DNA of 38,972 nucleotides from Thermoleophilaceae bacterium. Its GTDB lineage: Bacteria; Actinomycetota; Thermoleophilia; Solirubrobacterales; Thermoleophilaceae. The notes beneath the pieces were generated by a model. The model worked only from the letters and a program-made list of their open reading frames with translations, searched no databases and was not told the origin of the DNA. The translations under genes were made by a program, and so were the position numbers. This document shows, in pieces, positions 1 to 7,188 of this stretch (position 1 is the first letter of the stretch; every line of letters begins with the position of its first letter). The stretch covers positions 317,532 to 356,503 of the forward strand of contig JAUJNZ010000002.1 of the NCBI GenBank assembly GCA_030447905.1. The letters run 5' to 3'.

Positions 1-1
1 G

Positions 2-258
2 TCGCACGGGCGTCTCGAGATCGCTGGACCGGCCGTCGGCGTGCCGCTGCGGTTCAAACTCTCCACGCCGACGGGCTCGTGGGCTGCGTGGTCGCGGTGG
101 CGGCCGACTGCGGGCTCGACCTCGAGCGGGCACACGGCGGGACGAACGTGACCGCCCTGGCGTCTGGACTGTCCGACCTGTCGGCTTGCGCGTGGCGCGG
201 CACGGCGGCGCCCGCCACGCGACCGCCTTCTAGAGCTCGGCGGATTCTTCTAACCTAG
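2..258 (+). pseudogene. Remnant of an Sfp-type 4'-phosphopantetheinyl transferase
   Basis: No intact gene covers this left-edge stretch, but two plus-strand frames together read like the middle of an Sfp/Gsp-type transferase. Frame 2 gives PLRFKLS up to about position 70, and frame 1 then gives HADGLVGCVVAVA followed by GLDLE, ending at a TAG at 256-258. In the family the signature is (L)RFNLSH..GLV..A followed by GVD(V/L)E, whose Asp and Glu bind magnesium. The two halves fit only if one base is missing near position 70. The downstream half with the second conserved Glu and the KxxxK region is not visible. The gene begins outside the window. A separate, complete-looking transferase domain is fused to the protein at 10855-14697, so loss of this one would be tolerable. 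The reading rests on motif recognition only. Confidence 0.45.
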
Positions 259-266
259 GCCGACCG

Positions 267-1133
267 ATGGACGTCGCCACACAACTGCCGAAGCCGCTGC
301 CGGGCGCGCGCAACTTCGTCATCGTCATTCTCGACAGCCTTCGCTACGACACCTGGCTCGCGGCGAAGCCGAAAAGCCTCGCTGCGCTTGGCGAGGTCGA
401 GCAGCGCTGGAGCTACGCAAGCTGGACGGCACCCTCGCACTACAACCTGCTGATGGGGCTCCTTCCCCACACTAGCCCCGCCCGCGTCTACGCGTCCGAG
501 TACTACAAGCAGGACTTCCTCCGCTACCGCGAGCGGCTTGGCGCCCCGGACATTGAGTTCAAGAAGCTCCTTCCCTCGATCTTTCTCCCCACCTACCTCA
601 AGCGCACTCTCGGCTACCGCACTCACGCGCGTGTATCGATGCCCGTCCTCAACAAGTACACCGCGATCAACCGCGACTTCGACTCCTACGAGCTGATGCC
701 GACGCACAACGACATGGCGGGGATGATCGGCCAGATGACCTTCGACGAGGAACGCCCCTCGTTCTGGCTCCTCAACGTCGGCGAGACACACTACCCCTAC
801 GCCCGTCCCGGAGAGGACACGAGCGATCTGCCCCATCTCCCGGGCGTGCACGGGGTCTTCAAGAGGCTCGACGAGATTCGTGGAGGCGGCGGCGAGGCCG
901 CGGAGTTCTTTACCGAGGCGGGACTCAGGTCGCTGCACGAGCGCCAGGTCGCGGTCCTCGAGTACCTCGATGCGGTGTTCGAGCAGCTGCTCGAGCGCCT
1001 GCCGCCGAGCACCTGGCTGATCGTGACGTCCGACCACGGCGAGCTGTTCGGTGAGGACGGCTACTTCGGCCACGGCCCAATCGCGCACGACAAGGTGCTC
1101 GAAGTGCCCTTCGTCGAGGGCCTCGTGGGCTGA
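267..1133 (+). CDS. Alkaline-phosphatase-superfamily metallohydrolase (sulfatase-like)
   Basis: A 288-residue soluble protein of the alkaline phosphatase/sulfatase fold. The N-terminal strand ends in ILDSLRYD (metal-ligand Asp23), the likely nucleophile is Thr54 in SWTAPSH, and the C-terminal metal site is TSDHGELFGEDGYFGHGP near residues 253-270. It lacks the Cys/Ser-x-Pro-x-Arg sulfatase signature, so a phosphoester or phosphodiester substrate is more likely than a sulfate ester. There is no signal peptide or membrane segment. The short length and the ending just after the metal site match a compact subgroup of the superfamily, so I read it as full length. It lies directly upstream of the lipid synthase genes, and a second, longer member of the superfamily sits at 15035, which suggests a role in handling a phosphorylated intermediate. 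The substrate is unknown. The ATG start has no strong ribosome site. Confidence 0.75.
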   Translation: MDVATQLPKPLPGARNFVIVILDSLRYDTWLAAKPKSLAALGEVEQRWSYASWTAPSHYNLLMGLLPHTSPARVYASEYYKQDFLRYRERLGAPDIEFKKLLPSIFLPTYLKRTLGYRTHARVSMPVLNKYTAINRDFDSYELMPTHNDMAGMIGQMTFDEERPSFWLLNVGETHYPYARPGEDTSDLPHLPGVHGVFKRLDEIRGGGGEAAEFFTEAGLRSLHERQVAVLEYLDAVFEQLLERLPPSTWLIVTSDHGELFGEDGYFGHGPIAHDKVLEVPFVEGLVG

Positions 1134-1140
1134 CGCGGAG

Positions 1141-1173
1141 CGGCGCGGCGCGGCGCGGCGCGGCGCGGCGCGG
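1141..1173. repeat. CGGCG pentanucleotide tandem repeat
   Basis: Six perfect copies of CGGCG plus a partial seventh, starting seven bases after the stop of the upstream metallohydrolase. The rest of the 186-base gap (1134-1319) shows no gene. This gap is the most likely place for a promoter of the synthase genes, but I see no convincing -35/-10 pair in it. Confidence 0.9.
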
Positions 1174-1319
1174 GAAGCGAGCCTACGTACGGCTGCGCCG
1201 TGGACAGCCGGGTCTGGGCGCGGGCAGCCTCAACGGGATCGGCCGCGTTGTCGCTCAGATTTCCGAGTGCTACCTTCGTCGCCCAGTGCGTCGTGCGGGC
1301 GTCTCGATTGGAGCGGGGG

Positions 1320-4202
1320 ATGCGGACTGAGGGGCGGGAGCTTGAGCTTGTCGTGCTTTCGGCGGCTCCCCTCGCCGATCCCTCGCTAGCGATTGCCGCG
1401 AGCCGGGCCGGCGGCCTTGGCGTGCTGGATCTGACCTACGTCCGGAATGAGCGAGTCGCCACCGACGCCATCGCGAGGTTGGCGAAGTACGGGACCGGTC
1501 GCTGCGGGATCAAGCTCGATGGCTCCGACGAGAGCTTCCTCGAAGCCCTGACGGACGAGCTACCCGACGCCTTTACGACGGCGATCCTGTCCCCGGCGGA
1601 CGCCGGGAGGTTGCCCGGGCAGGTCCATGCCCTCCGACGGCGAGACCTGAGGATCCTGCTGGAGGCGATCTCCGTCGAGGAAGCCCGGCTCGGCGAAGAG
1701 GTCGGCGTCCATGGCCTGATCGCCAAAGGCCACGAGGCGGGGGGCAGGGTCGGGGAGGAGTCCACCTCCATACTTCTCCAGCGACTGGTGGGTGAGACCA
1801 AGCTCCCCGTATTCGCGCAGGGCGGGATCGGTCTTCACACCGCGGCGGCCTGCCACGTGGCGGGCGCCGCCGGAGTGGTCCTCGATGCCCAGCTTCTCCT
1901 CACCCGGGAGTCCCTCCTTCCGGAGGAGACCAAGGCCACGATCAGGCGCATGGACGGTAGCGAGACGACCTGCGTGGGGGCAGAGCTCGGCGAGGCGGTT
2001 CGCGTTTACGCCAGGCCGAACCTGTCCGGTGTAGAGGACTTGCGTAATGCGTCCAGGGCGCTCTCGCAGGATGGAAAGGCCCGGGCCGAGGTCGTGGACG
2101 CCTGGCGCGAGGAGGTGCGGACCCGGATCGGGTGGGAAAGCCGCAATGGCGTCTGGCCGATCGCCCAGGACGCGGCCTTCTCGAGTGCGCTCGCCGAGCG
2201 CTTCCAAACGGTGGGGGGCGTGCTTGGGGCGGTCCGAGAGGCGGTCGAATCCCACGTCCGGACTGCGCGCGCGATACGTCCGCTCGACGAGGGCTCGCCG
2301 CTCGCCCGCTCACACGGCACGCGCTATCCCATCGTCCAGGGGCCCATGACGAGGGTCAGTGATCGGCCAGCCTTCGCCGCCCGAGTCGCGGAGGCCGGTG
2401 GGCTTCCGTTCCTGGCGCTTGCCCTGCTCCGGGGTCCCGAGGTGGAAACGCTCCTCGAGGAGACCGCCCGAACGCTCGCGGATCGCCCCTGGGGCGTCGG
2501 CATCTTGGGGTTCGTGCCGCTCGACCTCCGCGAGGAGCAGCTCGAGGTGATCCGCTCGTACAGACCCGCGTTCGCGCTCATCGCCGGTGGGCGGCCCGAT
2601 CAGGCTCTCTCCCTCGAGAGGGAGGGGATCCCCACCTACCTCCACGTCCCCTCCCCCGGTCTGCTCGAGCTGTTCCTGGAGAGCGGCGCCCGACGGTTCG
2701 TCTTCGAGGGCCAGGAATGCGGGGGTCACGTCGGACCGCGCTCGAGCTTTGTGTTGTGGAACACCATGATCGAGACCGTGCTGCAATCGCTCTCCCCCGA
2801 GGAGCTGGGGGACCTTCATGTGCTCTTCGCCGGAGGCATCCACGACGCCCGGTCGGCGTCCATGGTCGGCGCCGCCGCGGCTCCTCTCGCGGATCATGGC
2901 GCCAAGGTCGGAGCCTTGCTCGGCACCGCTTACCTCTTCACTAACGAGGCCGTCGAGTCGGGCGCCGTCGTCAAGGGGATGCAGGACGTGGCCGCTCGGT
3001 GCGAGAGCACGGTACTCCTCGAGAGCGGGCCCGGCCACTCCACCAGGTGCGCCCTCACCCCCTACGCCACGACGTTCGAACGGGAACGGCAACGGCTGAT
3101 TGCCGAGCGCCGGTCCGAGGAGGAGCTCCGAGACACCCTCGAGGATATGAACCTCGGTCGCCTGCGGGTCGCCACGAAGGGCGTCGCCCGCCACCCTGCC
3201 TACGGCCGCGACCCCGAGGCCCCCAAGCTCACGACCGTCAGCGAGGAGGAGCAAGAGGCCGAGGGGATGTACATGCTGGGCCAGGTCGCGGCGCTGAGGG
3301 GCGCGAGCCTTCCCATGGCGGATCTTCACCGGGATGTGGCCGTGGGAAGCTCCGAGCTCCTGGCCGACCTGGTCGAGCCCGCGCGGCCCGATCTCAGAGT
3401 CCGCAGGGAGGAGCAACCGTCCGACGTGGCGATCGTCGGCATGGGCTGCCTCCTCCCTAAGGCCTCCGACCTCGAGACCTATTGGCAGAACATCGAGGCC
3501 AAGGTGGATGCCGTCACCGAAGTCCCCGCAGATCGATGGGACGTGCGGCGGTACTTCGATCCAGACCCGAAGGCCCCGGACAAGACCTACTCCCGGTGGG
3601 GAGGCTTTCTCGACGAGGTGCCCTTCGATCCGTTGCGCTACGGAATCCCTCCCAGCTCGATGCGCTCGATCGAGCCGCTCCAGCTGCTGACCCTCGAGGT
3701 GGTTCGGGAGGCCCTCCGGGACGCCGGATACGCCGAACGTGACTTCCCCCGCGAGCGGGCCTCGGTGGTCCTCGGGGTGGGAGGTGGGGTGGCCGATCTC
3801 GGCCAGCACTACGCGCTCCGCTCCGGCCTGCCGCTGGTCCTCGATGAGGTGCCCGAGTCGGTTCTCTCCCAACTGCCGGAGTGGACCGAGGACTCCTTTC
3901 CCGGGATCCTGCTCAACGTCGCCGCCGGGCGGGTAGCCAATCGCTTCGATTTCGGCGGGGTGAACTACACGGTCGACGCTGCGTGTGCCTCGTCCCTGGC
4001 CGCGGTCCAGCTCGCCGCCCGCGAGCTGGAGGCGGGCACGAGCGACATGGTCATCGCCGGTGGGGCCGACACGGTGCAGAACCCCTTCGGGTACCTGGCC
4101 TTCAGCAAGACCCAGGCCCTTTCCCCGACCGGTCGCTGCCGGACCTTCGACGAGGAGGCCGGAATCGCCGGGCCGGGTTCCCTGAGAGCCCGTTCTACCT
4201 GA
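1320..4202 (+). CDS. Lipid/polyketide synthase part 1: two NMO/ER-like barrels plus N-terminal KS (broken)
   Basis: The first 950 or so residues of a multidomain synthase. Residues 1-300 resemble a degenerate 2-nitropropane-dioxygenase (NMO) barrel, with VFAQGGIG near its end. Residues 335-640 form a second, well conserved barrel like PfaD or the NMO domains of iterative lipid synthases (YPIVQGPMTRVSD, FEGQECGGHVGP, VLFAGGIHDARS); in PUFA synthases this FMN enzyme is the enoyl reductase. A ketosynthase starts at about residue 700 (DVAIVGMGCLLP) and carries the active-site Cys889 in VDAACASS. The KS breaks off at about residue 950: roughly 145 residues, including both catalytic histidines, are missing, and the frame changes into the next segment. 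The stop at 4200-4202 is therefore an artefact of the lesion. The start at ATG 1320 follows GGAGCGGGGG; an upstream in-frame start at 1200 would add about 40 residues without homology. Confidence 0.8.
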   Translation: MRTEGRELELVVLSAAPLADPSLAIAASRAGGLGVLDLTYVRNERVATDAIARLAKYGTGRCGIKLDGSDESFLEALTDELPDAFTTAILSPADAGRLPGQVHALRRRDLRILLEAISVEEARLGEEVGVHGLIAKGHEAGGRVGEESTSILLQRLVGETKLPVFAQGGIGLHTAAACHVAGAAGVVLDAQLLLTRESLLPEETKATIRRMDGSETTCVGAELGEAVRVYARPNLSGVEDLRNASRALSQDGKARAEVVDAWREEVRTRIGWESRNGVWPIAQDAAFSSALAERFQTVGGVLGAVREAVESHVRTARAIRPLDEGSPLARSHGTRYPIVQGPMTRVSDRPAFAARVAEAGGLPFLALALLRGPEVETLLEETARTLADRPWGVGILGFVPLDLREEQLEVIRSYRPAFALIAGGRPDQALSLEREGIPTYLHVPSPGLLELFLESGARRFVFEGQECGGHVGPRSSFVLWNTMIETVLQSLSPEELGDLHVLFAGGIHDARSASMVGAAAAPLADHGAKVGALLGTAYLFTNEAVESGAVVKGMQDVAARCESTVLLESGPGHSTRCALTPYATTFERERQRLIAERRSEEELRDTLEDMNLGRLRVATKGVARHPAYGRDPEAPKLTTVSEEEQEAEGMYMLGQVAALRGASLPMADLHRDVAVGSSELLADLVEPARPDLRVRREEQPSDVAIVGMGCLLPKASDLETYWQNIEAKVDAVTEVPADRWDVRRYFDPDPKAPDKTYSRWGGFLDEVPFDPLRYGIPPSSMRSIEPLQLLTLEVVREALRDAGYAERDFPRERASVVLGVGGGVADLGQHYALRSGLPLVLDEVPESVLSQLPEWTEDSFPGILLNVAAGRVANRFDFGGVNYTVDAACASSLAAVQLAARELEAGTSDMVIAGGADTVQNPFGYLAFSKTQALSPTGRCRTFDEEAGIAGPGSLRARST
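4165..4178 (+). other. Deletion and frameshift junction inside ketosynthase 1
   Basis: Left of this point frame 3 reads the KS motif RTFDEEA. Right of it frame 2 reads FPESPFYLNTDARPW and then FGFGGTNFH, the normal end of a KS. The intact KS at 9413-10858 has about 145 extra residues between these landmarks, carrying the HGTGT motif and the second active-site histidine. The join is in the wrong frame, so the event removed about 430-440 bases and was not a multiple of three. It is either a real deletion or a collapsed assembly. Confidence 0.75.
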
Positions 4203-6775
4203 ACACCGACGCCCGGCCGTGGCTCGCGAACGGGGAGCGCCATCCTCGCCGGGCCGGCGTCAGCGCCTTCGGGTTCGGCGGGACCAACTTCCACGCGGTG
4301 CTCGAGGAGTATGAGGGGGACTTCCTCGCCCCCGAGGCCCGGGCGGGCTCGTCGCGGTGGCCAAGCGAGCTGATGCTGGTAGGCGGCGAGTCCCGGGAGG
4401 AGCTGGCGGCGCTGGCCGAGTCGATCGAGCGTGCGATTGCCCGGGGAGCCAGGCCTGAGCTGCGGGACCTGGCGTACTCGTCGTGGCGATCGGCGGGCGC
4501 TCGGTCGGGGCCGAAGCTCGCCCTCGTGGCCAACTCCCTCGATGACCTGCGGGAGAAGCTCGCTTCCGCGGTCAAGGTCCTCCGGGCTCCTGAGCCAGCC
4601 GAGATCTCGGATCCGCGCGGCATCTACTTCGCCCCCGAGCAGCCCCTGCGGGAGGCCAAGGTGGCCTTCCTGTTCCCCGGCCAGGGCTCGCAGCACCCCA
4701 ACATGCTGCGCGAGCTGGCGCTGCACTTCCCCGAGGTGAGAGGCGCGTTCGAGCGCGCGGATCAGAGCCTGCGGGAGCGACTGCCAGAGGGGCTCAGCTC
4801 GTACGTCTTCCCGCCGTCGGCGTTCACCCCGGAGGAGGAGCGGGCGGCCGAGCAGAGCCTCACCCAGACTCACATCGCGCAGCCCGCCCTCGGTGCGGCG
4901 AGCATGGCGGTGGTCCACCTGCTCGATGAGCTGGGGATCAGGCCCCACATGGCGGCGGGGCACAGCTACGGGGAGTACGTCGCCCTCTGTACGGCCGGAG
5001 TGCTCTCCGAGGAGGCTCTTTACCAGCTGTCCGAGGCTCGGGGACGGTGCATCTCCGAGGCGGCCGGCGACGACCTCGGAACCATGGCCGCCGTGGCCGA
5101 GGGACCGCAGCGAGTCAAGCCGGTCCTCGAGTCCTGCGAAGGCGTCTGGGTGGCCAACCTCAATGCCCCGCGTCAGACCGTCATCTCGGGGACTGGGGAA
5201 GGAGTGGAGCGGGCCGTCGAGCTCCTTGCCCGCGAGGGAATCCAGGCGCGCCCGCTGCGGGTGGCCTGCGCCTTCCACTCGCCCGTCGTCTCCGGCGCAC
5301 GGGATCGCCTTGCCGGCGTCCTCTCGAAGCTTGACCTCGGGACGCCCGCGCTGCCGGTCTTCTCCAACACGACCGCCGCTCCCTACCCGGCCGAGCCAGC
5401 GGACATCGAGGCCCTGCTGGCCGAGCATCTGGTCAGCCCTGTGCGGTTCGCTCCGGAGGTCGAGGCGATGTACGAGGCGGAGGCCCGCGCCTTCGTCGAG
5501 GTGGGGCCGCGGGGCGTCTTGACCGGCCTGGTCGGGCAGGTTCTGGAGGGGCGCCCACACCTCGCCGTCGTCACCGATGCGGCGGGGCGCTCTGGCTTGA
5601 CGCAGCTCCACCTGGCCTTGGCACAGCTTGGCGCACAGGGCGTTCCCGTGAATCTCGACCGCCTCTACGCCGGGAGGCCGGTCCAGCTCCTCGACCTAGG
5701 CCGGCTCGAAGCCCAGACGCGGCCGGAGGCTCCCTCCACGACCTGGCTCGTCACCGGGGGGCGCGCCAGCCCGCTTCGCCAGGCGGCGGCGGACGCGGAG
5801 TCGCCAGGGCCCGTTGCCCGACCGGCGGACGACGGAGCCGCGCAGGTCCCCACGGCCGACTCGGGCCAGGCGGCGGCGGACGCGGCGCCGCCCGGAACCG
5901 ACGGCCGAGCTGCTGACGACGGAGCCGCGCAGCGCCGCACCCCGGTAGCAGAGGCATTCGGTGGCTTGGCGCGAGAGGCCGGCCCGGGCCAGGCGGCGGC
6001 GTACGGGGTCCCGCTCGGGCACGACGCCCGAGCGGCGGACGACGGCACCACCCCCGTCCCCACGGCCGACTCGGGCCAGGCGGCGGGGACCGACCGCCGG
6101 GGCGACACAGGTCGGGAGGTCCTGATCGAAGCGAGCATGCCACCGTCGCCAGCTGCCCTTCCCGGCGACGCCGCCGGCCAGGTCATGCTCGGCTTCCAGC
6201 GCATCATGAGCCGGTTCCTAGAGACTCAGCGGCACGTCCTCACGACCTACCTCAAGGGCACGGAGGGGGAGGGGAGCCGGCGGTCGGAGCCGTCTCCGAG
6301 CACCGTCGCCGAGGGCTCGTCGCAGGTTGAGTGGGCTGAGCTTCTCCCCGCCGCCGACCGCAAAGAGCCAGCCGCGGCTAACCGAGCCGTCTCGTCGCAG
6401 GCCGGGTCGCCGCGCGCGGCCCCCGACCAGGCCGTCTCGGCGCAGGTCGCCCCCGACCAGGCCGTCTCGGCGCAGGTCTCCCCCGACCAGGCCGCCTCCT
6501 CGCCGGCGGCTCCCGGCGAAGCCGTCTCGCCAGCGTCGCTGCCCGGAACCCACGGCCGAGCTGCTGACGACGGAGCCGCGCAGCTCCGCACCCCGCTAGC
6601 AGAGGCACGCGATGGCTTGGCGCGAGAGGCCGGTCCGGGCCAGGCGGCGGCGTACGGGGCCCCGCCCGGGGACGACGCCCGAGCGGCGACGACGGAACGG
6701 CCCCCGTCCCCACGGCCGACTCGGGCCAGGCGGCGGGGACCGACCGCCGGGGCGACACAGGTCGGGAGGTCCTGA
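4178..6775 (+). CDS. Lipid/polyketide synthase part 2: KS C-terminus, acyltransferase, repetitive linker (broken)
   Basis: Continuation of the synthase in frame 2. It opens with the C-terminal end of KS 1 (AFGFGGTNFHAVLEEY), followed by an acyltransferase. The AT has the oxyanion motif FLFPGQGSQH, the nucleophile elbow GHSYGEY (Ser codon 4964-4966) and the catalytic His in AFHSPV (codon 5276-5278), as in malonyl/acyl transferases of PUFA-type synthases. After the AT comes a long Ala/Pro/Gly-rich linker with a helical segment (VMLGFQRIMSRFLETQRHV), which recurs in related synthases between AT and ACP and may mediate packing. The linker holds a 650-base duplication. The segment ends at 6775 because copy 2 of the duplication lacks one base near 6690; otherwise the frame would run into the ACP-KR part. 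There is no start codon of its own; it depends on the upstream frame. Confidence 0.75.
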   Translation, partial: FPESPFYLNTDARPWLANGERHPRRAGVSAFGFGGTNFHAVLEEYEGDFLAPEARAGSSRWPSELMLVGGESREELAALAESIERAIARGARPELRDLAYSSWRSAGARSGPKLALVANSLDDLREKLASAVKVLRAPEPAEISDPRGIYFAPEQPLREAKVAFLFPGQGSQHPNMLRELALHFPEVRGAFERADQSLRERLPEGLSSYVFPPSAFTPEEERAAEQSLTQTHIAQPALGAASMAVVHLLDELGIRPHMAAGHSYGEYVALCTAGVLSEEALYQLSEARGRCISEAAGDDLGTMAAVAEGPQRVKPVLESCEGVWVANLNAPRQTVISGTGEGVERAVELLAREGIQARPLRVACAFHSPVVSGARDRLAGVLSKLDLGTPALPVFSNTTAAPYPAEPADIEALLAEHLVSPVRFAPEVEAMYEAEARAFVEVGPRGVLTGLVGQVLEGRPHLAVVTDAAGRSGLTQLHLALAQLGAQGVPVNLDRLYAGRPVQLLDLGRLEAQTRPEAPSTTWLVTGGRASPLRQAAADAESPGPVARPADDGAAQVPTADSGQAAADAAPPGTDGRAADDGAAQRRTPVAEAFGGLAREAGPGQAAAYGVPLGHDARAADDGTTPVPTADSGQAAGTDRRGDTGREVLIEASMPPSPAALPGDAAGQVMLGFQRIMSRFLETQRHVLTTYLKGTEGEGSRRSEPSPSTVAEGSSQVEWAELLPAADRKEPAAANRAVSSQAGSPRAAPDQAVSAQVAPDQAVSAQVSPDQAASSPAAPGEAVSPASLPGTHGRAADDGAAQLRTPLAEARDGLAREAGPGQAAAYGAPPGDDARAATTERPPSPRPTRARRRGPTAGATQVGRS

Positions 6776-7188
6776 TCGAAGCGAGCATGCCACCGTCGCC
6801 AGCTGCCCTTCCCGGCGACGCCGCCGGCCAGGTCATGCTCGGCTTCCAGCGCATCATGAGCCGGTTCCTAGAGACTCAGCGGCACGTCCTCACGACCTAC
6901 CTCAAGGGCACGGAGGGGGAGGGGAGCCGGCGGTCGGAGCCGTCTCCGAGCACCGTCGCCGAGGGCTCGTCGCAGGTTGAGTGGGCTGAGCTTCTCCCCG
7001 CCGCCGACCGCAAAGAGCCAGCCGCGGCTAACCGAGCCGTCTCGTCGCAGGCCGGGTCGCCGCGCGCGGCTGAGCTTCCCCGACCAGGCCGTCTCGGCGC
7101 AGGTCGCCCCCGACCAGGCCGTCTCGGCGCAGGTCTCCCCGACCAGGCCGCCTCCTCGCCGGCGGCTCCCGGCGAAGCCGTCTCGCCA
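5890..7188 (+). repeat. 650-bp direct tandem duplication in the AT-ACP linker
   Basis: Copy 1 spans 5890-6532 and copy 2 spans 6541-7188, separated by eight bases. The spacing is 651 bases at the left end and 650 after one base lost near 6690. Each copy contains the MPPSPAALPGDAAGQ and FQRIMSRFLETQRHV coding stretch. Copy 2 also has a 7-base insertion near 7070 and a 1-base loss near 7137, so a short stretch is read in another frame before the original frame returns. With period 651 the duplication would have been in frame when it arose. Confidence 0.9.
6421..6510 (+). repeat. 30-bp minisatellite in the synthase linker
   Basis: Three tandem 30-base units, the third diverged, encode DQAVSAQVAP, DQAVSAQVSP and DQAASSPAAP. 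The array is present again in the second copy of the large duplication (about 7078-7170), there partly in a shifted frame, and a related single unit recurs near 7520-7550. Confidence 0.85.

Noticed and set aside
2310-3872. Long minus-strand ORF (520 codons) opposite the synthase
   Set aside because: It is the mirror of a high-GC coding frame; its translation has no family motifs, while the plus strand has clear NMO and KS motifs.
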